Below, piece by piece: positions 57,510 to 64,000 of a stretch of DNA of 64,000 nt. The translations under genes and the position numbers were made by a program. The notes below the pieces were generated by a model. The model ran no database searches and was not told the origin of the DNA. It saw only the letters and a list, made by a program, of their open reading frames with translations. Position 1 is the first letter of the stretch, and every line of letters starts with the position of its first letter. The DNA is taken from the NCBI RefSeq assembly GCF_000364445.2, contig NZ_CP043538.1:3417612-3481611 (forward strand). Direction: 5' to 3'. Source of the DNA: Methylobacterium mesophilicum SR1.6/6. Its GTDB lineage: Bacteria > Pseudomonadota > Alphaproteobacteria > Rhizobiales > Beijerinckiaceae.

Positions 57510-58610
57510 ATGGCGCAGTCCGGGACGGGTCACGGTTCGGACGCTCGCGTGCCGCTCGCGGACGAGGCCCGCGCGCTCCTCGATGCCCTGCCGACGCCGA
57601 GTGTCGTGCTCGACGCGGAAGGCCGCGTCCGCCACGCCAATCCGGCCGCCGCTCGCCTCGCCGGCTACGCCGTGCCTGAGCTCGTGGAGCACGGCCTGGA
57701 GCTCATCCGGACGGCCCACGCACCGGCGATCGATCCTGTCCAGGCTGAGGATCAGGAATTTCTCGCCACTCGTTCGGACGGGACCAGCTTCTGGGCGCGC
57801 GTGACCACCGCGCCGCTGCCGGAGACCGATCTGCGCATCGGCCAGATCCTTGACGTCACGGCACTGCACGAGGCGGAGGGAGGCCTCGCGCTCTCCCGCC
57901 AGCGCGAGGCACTCGGGCTGCTGACCAACAGCGTCGCCCACGAGTTCAACAATTTCCTCCAGATCCTGATCGGCTACATCGACGGCCTGAAGCGCCGGCT
58001 CGGCGACCGCCAGGAGCCGTTCATCCAGCGGGCGATCTCGCGATCGGCGGATGCCACGGAGCGGGCCGCCATCCTGACGCGCCAGCTGCTCGCTTATTCC
58101 CGGCGCATTGCCCCGGATGTGCGCGCGGTCGATCTCGACGCCATCGTGGCGGATCTGGCCACGCGGCTCGCGCCCGACCTGCCGCCCGGCATTCGCCTCA
58201 GCGTGGCGACGACGCCCGGTCTTCCGCCGGCCATCAGCAACCCGACGCAGATCGAGTTCGCCCTGCGGCACTTGGTCGCCAATGCCTGCGAGGCGATGCC
58301 GTCCGGGGGAACCCTCACGCTCTCGACGTTCCGGGTGGAGCCGGGCGACCGCATGATGCACCAGCCCGGCGAGGGCATCGTCGGCATCGTGGTCGGCGAT
58401 ACCGGACAGGGCATGTCGCCCGAGATGCTCGCCCGGGCACTCGCACCCTTCCAGACCAGCCGCGAGGCGGGACGCGGTGCCGGCCTCGCGATCGTTCATG
58501 GGTTGATGAAGCGCCAGAACGGGACGATCACCCTCGACAGCCGCGCCGGGGAAGGCACGCAGGTCCGGTTGTCGTTTCCCGCGGCGGCAGCGGGGCGGCC
58601 ACAGCACTGA
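57510..58610 (+). CDS. PAS-containing sensor histidine kinase (soluble)
   Basis: A 366-residue kinase without membrane helices. Residues about 18-120 are a PAS domain (LLDALPTPSVVLDAEGRVRHANPAAARLAGY). The dimerisation box has His144 (SVAHEFNNFLQILIGY, an H-E-F-N-N type as in NtrB-like and hybrid kinases). The ATPase domain has NACEAMPSGG, GDTGQGM and GRGAGLAIVHGLMKRQNGTI. No response regulator is adjacent, so it is an orphan. The signal and partner are unknown. Confidence 0.9.
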   Translation: MAQSGTGHGSDARVPLADEARALLDALPTPSVVLDAEGRVRHANPAAARLAGYAVPELVEHGLELIRTAHAPAIDPVQAEDQEFLATRSDGTSFWARVTTAPLPETDLRIGQILDVTALHEAEGGLALSRQREALGLLTNSVAHEFNNFLQILIGYIDGLKRRLGDRQEPFIQRAISRSADATERAAILTRQLLAYSRRIAPDVRAVDLDAIVADLATRLAPDLPPGIRLSVATTPGLPPAISNPTQIEFALRHLVANACEAMPSGGTLTLSTFRVEPGDRMMHQPGEGIVGIVVGDTGQGMSPEMLARALAPFQTSREAGRGAGLAIVHGLMKRQNGTITLDSRAGEGTQVRLSFPAAAAGRPQH

Positions 58611-58727
58611 AGCCGCGGGAAAATGCCCTCGCGCCGTCGGGCGCCGGACTAAAACGCGGGCTCAGCCGTTCCCATATTGTCGTTGGTGCCCCAGCGCCGT
58701 CCAGTTCTCGTCCTCAGAGGCGTGTCT

Positions 58728-59702
58728 ATGCTTACCCAGTTTTCGCGTCGCCGGCGCGTGGCCGCCTTCATGACGCTGGCCGCTGCGCTGACCGTCGCGG
58801 CGCCCATCGCCGAAGCCCGTCCGGGCGGCGGCGGGTCTTTCGGGTCCCGCGGCTCGCGCACCTACACGGCGCCGTCTGCCACGCCGACTGCGCCCGGCGG
58901 CGGCATGACGATGCAGCGCTCGCAGACCGCGCCGTCCCCCGGCATGGGCAGCCCCGGCATGCAGGCTCCCGCCGCGACGGGCCGTCGTTTCGGTGGCGGC
59001 TTCTTCGCCGGCCTGCTCGGTGCCGGCCTCATCGGCGCGCTGCTCGGCGGCGGCTTCTTCGGCGGCCTCGGTGGCCTCGCCTCGATGATCGGCCTCCTTT
59101 TCCAGGTGGGCCTTGTCGTACTCGTGGTGATGCTCGCCCTGAGGTTCTTCCGTCGCCGGAGCGAACCGGCCGGGGCCGGTGCACCCTACGCGCGCTCGTC
59201 CCTCGATGATCGCCCGGGCCCGGGCCCGGGCGGCCCCGCGGGCGGCGTTCCCGGCGGTGCCGGGGCCGGCATGTTCGGTGGTCAGCGGCCCCCGCAGACG
59301 CGGCCGGTGCAGATCGGGCCGGCCGACTACCAGGCGTTCGAGCGCCTGCTCGGCGATATCCAGGACGCCTATTCCCGTGAGGACCGGGTGACCCTCGGCA
59401 ACCTGTCGACGCCCGAGATGGTGAGCTACTTCGACGAGGAACTGCGCAACAACGCGGCTCGCGGCGTGGTGAACAAGATCTCGGACGTGAAGCTGCTCCA
59501 GGGCGATCTCGCGGAAGCCTGGGGCGAGGACCGCAATGACTACGCCACGGTGGCGATGCGCTACGCCCTCAAGGATGTGATGGTCGAGCGCGCCAGCGGT
59601 CGCGTCGTGCAGACGGACTCGTCCGAGGCGACGGAGCTCTGGACCTTCCTGCTCCAGCCCGGCCGCGGCTGGGTGCTCTCGGCGATCCAGCAGACCCGCT
59701 GA
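58728..59702 (+). CDS. Tim44-domain protein with glycine-rich membrane segment
   Basis: A protein of about 324 residues. An N-terminal signal-like helix (FMTLAAALTVAAPIAEA) is followed by a Gly/Ser/Pro-rich low-complexity stretch (about 25-80). A Gly/Phe-rich membrane part comes next (GGGFFAGLLGAGLIGALLGGG..., then MIGLLFQVGLVVLVVMLALRFF), then another glycine-proline linker. The C-terminal Tim44/TimA-like domain is from about residue 195 (YQAFERLLGDIQDAYSREDRVTLGNLSTPEMVSYF). Homologues sit in the inner membrane with unclear role. Start ATG 58728. A strong terminator follows. Confidence 0.87.
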   Translation: MLTQFSRRRRVAAFMTLAAALTVAAPIAEARPGGGGSFGSRGSRTYTAPSATPTAPGGGMTMQRSQTAPSPGMGSPGMQAPAATGRRFGGGFFAGLLGAGLIGALLGGGFFGGLGGLASMIGLLFQVGLVVLVVMLALRFFRRRSEPAGAGAPYARSSLDDRPGPGPGGPAGGVPGGAGAGMFGGQRPPQTRPVQIGPADYQAFERLLGDIQDAYSREDRVTLGNLSTPEMVSYFDEELRNNAARGVVNKISDVKLLQGDLAEAWGEDRNDYATVAMRYALKDVMVERASGRVVQTDSSEATELWTFLLQPGRGWVLSAIQQTR

Positions 59703-59738
59703 GTGCGGCGACGCACCACCTCTTAGGCCATGGTTCAT

Positions 59739-59772
59739 GCCGGCGCCGCCTCCGCGGCGCCGGCAATTTTTT
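59739..59772 (+). terminator. Rho-independent terminator after the Tim44-like gene
   Basis: An 11-bp perfect stem GCCGGCGCCGC-ctcc-GCGGCGCCGGC followed by AATTTTTT. It lies between two convergent genes; the T-run favours the plus-strand transcript. Confidence 0.93.
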
Positions 59773-59810
59773 GTGGCGCACCGGCCAACACTCGCGCGCG
59801 GCGCAGGTCC

Positions 59811-60668
59811 TCAGCCGCCCTTCCGCATCCGGTCCCACAGATTGGCGAGGTCTACGAAGCCCGTCACGGACACCTCTTCCGCGCGCGCCGTCTCGGCGAT
59901 GCCGGCGGCGGCCAGCAGCGTGCCGGGCTGGGCCGTCAGGGATTTCAGGCTCTGGCGCATCATCTTGCGGCGCTGGCCGAACGCCGCCCGGGTCACGGCT
60001 TCGAGGGCCCCGGCCCGGCAGGGCAGGGGCTTCACCCGCGGCACGATCCGGACGACGCTGGAGGTCACCTTGGGCGGCGGCACGAAGGCCGAGGGGCTGA
60101 CATCGAACAGGATCTCGGCTTCCGAACGCCAGCCGCAGAGCACGCCCAGACGTCCGTAATCCGCCCTGTTCTCCGGCCCGGCGACGATGCGCTCGGCGAC
60201 CTCGCGCTGGAACATCAGCACGGCCTGATCCCACCAGGGCGGCCAGGCCTCGCCGTCGAGCCAGCCGGTGAGCAGGGCCGTACCGACATTGTACGGAAGA
60301 TTGGCGACGATCCGGGCCGGTCCCGCACCGATCAGAGGCTGCGGGTCGAAAGCCAGCGCGTCGGCATCGATCACGTCGAGCCGTCCCGGGTAATGCGCCG
60401 CGATCTCCGCGAGCGCCGGCAGCGCGCGGGGATCGCGCTCGATGGCCACGACGCGGGCCGCGCCCTCGGCGAGGAGCGCCCGCGTCAGCCCGCCGGGACC
60501 GGGCCCCACCTCCACGACGGTGACGCCCGCGAGCGGTCCCGCCGCGCGGGCGATCCGCCCGGTGAGGTTGAGGTCGTAGAGGAAATTCTGGCCGAGCGCC
60601 TTCTTCGGCTCCAGCCCGTGCCGGGCGACGACGTCGCGCAGCGGCGGCAGCCCGTCCCCGGCGCTCAC
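59811..60668 (-). CDS. rsmA: 16S rRNA dimethyladenosine transferase (KsgA)
   Basis: A 285-residue SAM-dependent methylase dimethylating two adjacent adenosines near the 3' end of 16S rRNA. The N-terminal [24 protein letters not shown] is the family hallmark. The SAM site is [19 protein letters not shown], and catalytic [11 protein letters not shown] corresponds to the N-L-P-Y motif. The C-terminus is helical. Start is GTG at 60668 ([14 protein letters not shown]); the frame extends upstream only inside pdxA. It is 10 bp after pdxA, as in many Proteobacteria. Confidence 0.96.
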   Translation of the reverse strand: MSAGDGLPPLRDVVARHGLEPKKALGQNFLYDLNLTGRIARAAGPLAGVTVVEVGPGPGGLTRALLAEGAARVVAIERDPRALPALAEIAAHYPGRLDVIDADALAFDPQPLIGAGPARIVANLPYNVGTALLTGWLDGEAWPPWWDQAVLMFQREVAERIVAGPENRADYGRLGVLCGWRSEAEILFDVSPSAFVPPPKVTSSVVRIVPRVKPLPCRAGALEAVTRAAFGQRRKMMRQSLKSLTAQPGTLLAAAGIAETARAEEVSVTGFVDLANLWDRMRKGG

Positions 60669-60678
60669 AGGACAGCCC

Positions 60679-61797
60679 TCACAGTTCGTCTTCCGGATCG
60701 AAATGCCGGGCGCCCGCCGGCTTCGGCCGGCCCGCATAGACGCTGAACGGGATGACGTCCCCGCCAGCCGGCACGGTCGTGGTACCGGCGGCCTCGTTGG
60801 CCGCCAGCCGGTCCGCGAGACGCAGGGCCGCCACGAGGCTGTCCGGCCGCGCGACGCCCTTGCCGGCGATGTCGAAGGCGGTCCCGTGGTCCGGCGAAGT
60901 CCGCACGAAGGGCAGGCCCAGGGTGACGTTCACCCCCTCGTCGAACGCGATCGTCTTGATCGGGATCAGGGCTTGGTCGTGCGTCGGCGCGAGGGCGACG
61001 TCGTAGGCTTCGCGGGCGCGGGCGTGGAACAGGGTGTCGGCCGGGAGCGGGCCGCGGATGTCGATCCCGGCCGCGCGGAGCCGGGCCACCGCCGGGGCGA
61101 GCACGTCCCGGTCCTCGTGACCGATCGTTCCGGCCTCTCCTGCGTGCGGGTTGAGGCCGGCGAGGACGAGGCGCGGCTCCGGAAGGCCGAACCGGTCCCG
61201 CAGGTCCCGGACCACGATGGTGGCGGTCTCCTCCACGAGGTCCTGGGTGAGGAGGCCCGTCACCGCTGCCAGCGGGACGTGGATCGTCACCGGCACCACC
61301 GCCAGCGTCTCGCTCCAGATCATCATGACCGGCCGCGGCGGCGTGCGGCCCGGCGGCACCGAGAGTGCGGCCAGGAATTCGGTATGGCCCGGATGGGCGA
61401 AGCCGGTCCGCGTCAGCACGAACTTGGCGATCGGGTTGGTGACGACGGCGCTCGCCCGCCCGTCCTTCACGAAGTCCACCGCGGCGGTGATCGACTCGAT
61501 GGTGGCGCCGGCATTCACGGTGTCCGGCACACCCGGCTCGGCCGCGACCATGGCGCCGCTCGGCAGCGGCACGACGGGGAGGGCACGCGGAAAGACCTCG
61601 GCGGCGGTCTCGGGATCGACTTCCGCGACCGGGATGTGATGATTCAGACGGTGGGCGAGGCGCTCGATGAAAGCGGAATCGCCGACCAGAAAGAAGGGCG
61701 GCAAGGGTCGCGCACCTCCGCGCCCAAGCCACGCGCTGAGCGCCAGTTCCGGACCGATCCCGGCGGGATCCCCGAGGGTGAGGGCGAGAGGCGGCAT
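60679..61797 (-). CDS. pdxA: 4-hydroxythreonine-4-phosphate dehydrogenase (vitamin B6 synthesis)
   Basis: A 372-residue NAD-dependent enzyme that oxidises 4-phosphohydroxythreonine for pyridoxal phosphate synthesis. Family motifs: [20 protein letters not shown], the [10 protein letters not shown] and GHTEFLAAL metal region, [20 protein letters not shown], and the late [17 protein letters not shown]. The C-terminal 35 residues are an added tail beyond the common 335-340 length. It lies between lptD and rsmA; the gene order lptD-pdxA-rsmA lacks the surA gene expected between. Confidence 0.95.
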   Translation of the reverse strand: MPPLALTLGDPAGIGPELALSAWLGRGGARPLPPFFLVGDSAFIERLAHRLNHHIPVAEVDPETAAEVFPRALPVVPLPSGAMVAAEPGVPDTVNAGATIESITAAVDFVKDGRASAVVTNPIAKFVLTRTGFAHPGHTEFLAALSVPPGRTPPRPVMMIWSETLAVVPVTIHVPLAAVTGLLTQDLVEETATIVVRDLRDRFGLPEPRLVLAGLNPHAGEAGTIGHEDRDVLAPAVARLRAAGIDIRGPLPADTLFHARAREAYDVALAPTHDQALIPIKTIAFDEGVNVTLGLPFVRTSPDHGTAFDIAGKGVARPDSLVAALRLADRLAANEAAGTTTVPAGGDVIPFSVYAGRPKPAGARHFDPEDEL

Positions 61798-61828
61798 GAA
61801 GGGTCTATAGCGCCGGCACTGGCGCCGG

Positions 61829-64000
61829 TCACCGCACCGAGGCGATGCCGTCCGCCGTGATCGCCGTGCCGACGTTCTGTCGCAGATCCGCCTCGCCGAG
61901 CGTCTTGAGCTCCACCCGCAGCAGCACGGTCTGGTTGCGCTCGCGCACGCCCGTGGCGGTGGCGATCGGCGAATTGATGTAGTTCAGAGAGACCGTGGTG
62001 CACTCGTCCTGATAGCCGCCGCCGAAGCTCGCCCCTGATAGGTAGAACCGCCCCGGATTCTGGTAGATCGGCACGGTGCCGACGGGATTGGCCAGATAGG
62101 AGGTCAGCGCGTCCTGATAGGTGTTGCGCACGTCGAGGTAGTGCGTGAGATCGACCAGAAGCGAGCCGGAGATGAACCAGTTCGGCGTGATGTTGTAGGT
62201 GGCGGAGGCCGTGATGCCCTCGCGGTAGTGGCTGTAGCCGAGGAGCGGCTGCGCCTCATAATACGAGTAGAAAGCCGACAGGGTCAGGGGCGCGAACGGT
62301 GCGAACCGTGCCGTCGCCCCGGTCTCGAAGCGGGCGACGTGGAAATCGGCCTGGTTGAACCGGGCCCGGCTGATGAAGGTGATGTTCTGGTTCGGCGAGA
62401 CCTGGAAGCGGCCGACGAAATCGGAGCGCTGGGTCTCCAGACCGGAATCCAGGCCCACATTGGCAATGTCGCCCCGGCGGAACGAGTTGACGCCCGCGAG
62501 CTGGATGGACTCGCCGAAGAGAACGTTGGCGTACCAGCCGGACGGTGTGACCACGGAGTACTGGCCGCCGAGATTGGTGCGCACGCCGCCCTCGACCCGG
62601 TCGTAGCCCGAGAACTTGTCCCACTCGAACAGCGACGTGTCGTCGAAGACGAGGCTCTGCGCGTCTTCGTTCGGCAGGCGGCCGATCCGCGTCTCGGACG
62701 GGCGGGCGATGACCTGCCCGATCGGCTCCAGGGTGTGGACGCCGAGCGCCCCGAAATTGGCGACGAACGGGTAGCGGTAATCGAGGCCGATCGCCGGCAT
62801 GACCCGGCCGGCAAATCCCTGGTCGACATGGGCGACCTGCGGGACGAGGTCGTTCTGGTAGCCCGAGAAGCTCGTGCTGTCGAAGAACGCGTCGGTCCGC
62901 AGATAGGCGAAGGGCGTGAATTTCTGGCCCCAGTCGTCGATGAAGCTGCGCCGCCACGACAGTTCCGCGGAGGCGCGCGTGTTGTTGCCGGCAAGCCCCT
63001 GGATGGCGCAGGTGCCGCGCTGGAACACCGTGCAGGTCTGGTAGAGCGGGAAGCTGACGCCGTTCACGCTCGGCGAGAACAGGTAGCTCGCGGTGCGCGG
63101 CAGACCCTGGTACTGGGTGGTCTCGCGGGTCAGGCTGGTGATGTTGGCCTGGAAGCGCACCTCGCCGCCGATCTCGGCCGGACCGTTGACGCGCTTGTCG
63201 TAGTCGATCACCGGTGCGACCACCGGCTGCTGCTTCTGCCAGTCGAAGCTCGACAGGCCCTTGAAGTAGTAGCCGCGCGCCTCGAACCACGAGCGGTCTC
63301 CCTGGCCGATCAGGAACGCCGTCGAGGTCGCCTCGCGGAAATAGTCCGTCGTGATGTTCTGATTGCGGATGCGGTAATTGTCGAGGAACCACTTGTCGGT
63401 GACGCCGACGAGATCCCAGCCTGTCCGCCAGCGCGGGTTGATGTAGAACCGGCCCTCGGATTCGATCGAGCCTCGGAAGTCGCGCTCTCCGGCGCCGAGC
63501 GGGCTCGGCAGGAAGGCTGAGGGCGTCGTCTGCGAGATCCCGGACAGGCGCAGGTTGTAGAAGCCGTTGTCGACCCGCTGGCGGAACTCGCCCTGCGCCA
63601 GCAGACCCTGCCGGCTGAGCACGGTCGGCGTGAGGGTCAGGTCGTAATCCGGCGCGAGGTCGACGAAGTAGGGCAGCGACACCCCGGTACCGAGGGCCGT
63701 GGTCGAGACGAAGCGCGGCGTCAGGAAGCCGGTCTTCCGCCGCACCGTGGGATCCGGCGCCTCGAAATACGGCAGATAGGCGACCGGGATCCCGGCGAGC
63801 TCCAGCGTGGACTCGTCGAAGTAGACCGTGTGGGTCTCGTTGTCGTGGATGATCTTCTTCGCCTTGATCTGCCAGAGCGGCGGCGTCTCGGGATTGTCCT
63901 TGCACGGCTCGCAGGCGGTGTAGCTGCCGGACTCGAAGCTCGTCTGCTCGCCGTTCAGCCGCTCCGCCCGTGGCGCGGAGAACCGGGTGCGCACCGTCTC
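61829..64000 (-). CDS. lptD: LPS-assembly protein LptD (C-terminal part; start beyond window)
   Basis: About 720 residues of an outer-membrane beta-barrel that inserts lipopolysaccharide into the outer leaflet. At the window edge the frame is in the OstA/LptD periplasmic region (VYFDESTLELAGIPVAYLPYFEAPDPTVRRKTGFLTPRF). The barrel follows, rich in alternating Tyr/Phe/Arg strands and ending with YINSPIATATGVRERNQTVLLRVELKTLGEADL. Cys pairs expected for the disulphide-linked plug are seen early (ACEPCKDN). Frame is intact to base 64000, so the N-terminus and signal peptide are outside. Stop 31 bp upstream of pdxA. Confidence 0.93.
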   Translation of the reverse strand, partial: ETVRTRFSAPRAERLNGEQTSFESGSYTACEPCKDNPETPPLWQIKAKKIIHDNETHTVYFDESTLELAGIPVAYLPYFEAPDPTVRRKTGFLTPRFVSTTALGTGVSLPYFVDLAPDYDLTLTPTVLSRQGLLAQGEFRQRVDNGFYNLRLSGISQTTPSAFLPSPLGAGERDFRGSIESEGRFYINPRWRTGWDLVGVTDKWFLDNYRIRNQNITTDYFREATSTAFLIGQGDRSWFEARGYYFKGLSSFDWQKQQPVVAPVIDYDKRVNGPAEIGGEVRFQANITSLTRETTQYQGLPRTASYLFSPSVNGVSFPLYQTCTVFQRGTCAIQGLAGNNTRASAELSWRRSFIDDWGQKFTPFAYLRTDAFFDSTSFSGYQNDLVPQVAHVDQGFAGRVMPAIGLDYRYPFVANFGALGVHTLEPIGQVIARPSETRIGRLPNEDAQSLVFDDTSLFEWDKFSGYDRVEGGVRTNLGGQYSVVTPSGWYANVLFGESIQLAGVNSFRRGDIANVGLDSGLETQRSDFVGRFQVSPNQNITFISRARFNQADFHVARFETGATARFAPFAPLTLSAFYSYYEAQPLLGYSHYREGITASATYNITPNWFISGSLLVDLTHYLDVRNTYQDALTSYLANPVGTVPIYQNPGRFYLSGASFGGGYQDECTTVSLNYINSPIATATGVRERNQTVLLRVELKTLGEADLRQNVGTAITADGIASVR

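Overview
The window is high-GC alphaproteobacterial chromosome from a methylotroph of the Methylobacterium/Methylorubrum type. The evidence is gene content. It holds a lanthanide-type methanol dehydrogenase operon (xoxFGJ), PQQ biosynthesis (pqqA, B, CD, E), an MxbDM-like two-component system, the four-subunit formyltransferase/hydrolase complex (fhcCDAB), and tetrahydromethanopterin (H4MPT) genes (mptG, mtdB, mch, fae and three 'orf' genes). No phage, transposon, CRISPR array, rRNA or tRNA gene was seen.

Layout. 0-13.4 kb is housekeeping: the end of ppk, a frameshifted ppx, a Tat-exported formamidase-like protein, a malic enzyme-phosphotransacetylase fusion, surface-polysaccharide enzymes, aspS and rnd. 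14.2-17.7 kb is xoxFGJ (+ strand). 17.7-24.2 kb is a minus-strand run: pqqA, pqqB, a palindromic repeat, pqqCD, pqqE, two secreted proteins of unknown function, folP, folB, folK. 24.4-26.7 kb is mxbM/mxbD, and 27.1-31.6 kb is fhcCDAB on the minus strand. A 560-bp divergent control region follows, then mptG-mtdB-orf5-mch-orf17-orf7-fae on the plus strand, closed by a strong terminator at 39.1 kb. 39.4-41.6 kb is groESL with a CIRCE operator. 41.7-64 kb is mixed: CorA, a soluble chemoreceptor, Lhr/PdeM, an esterase, a MATE transporter, a CitE-like lyase, formate dehydrogenase 4 (fdh4AB), pyrD, regulators, a Tim44-like protein, rsmA, pdxA and the C-terminal part of lptD, which runs off the right edge.

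How it works together. XoxF with PQQ and a lanthanide oxidises methanol in the periplasm and passes electrons to XoxG. Fae condenses the formaldehyde with H4MPT, MtdB and Mch oxidise it to formyl-H4MPT, and Fhc releases formate. Fdh4 could then oxidise formate to CO2. A methanol-to-CO2 route, its main cofactor genes and a regulator pair therefore lie within about 41 kb.

Points most worth a second look: two unknown exported proteins inside the pqq-fol run; lhr, which has no standard start codon upstream of its essential N-terminus but has a CTG overlapping the previous stop (CTGA); a one-base C-run frameshift in ppx; an in-frame 12-bp tandem repeat at the end of fhcB; a palindromic repeat splitting the pqq genes; and lptD-pdxA adjacency without surA. 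Start sites were chosen by eye from homology memory, ribosome-binding sites and overlaps. No database search was run.
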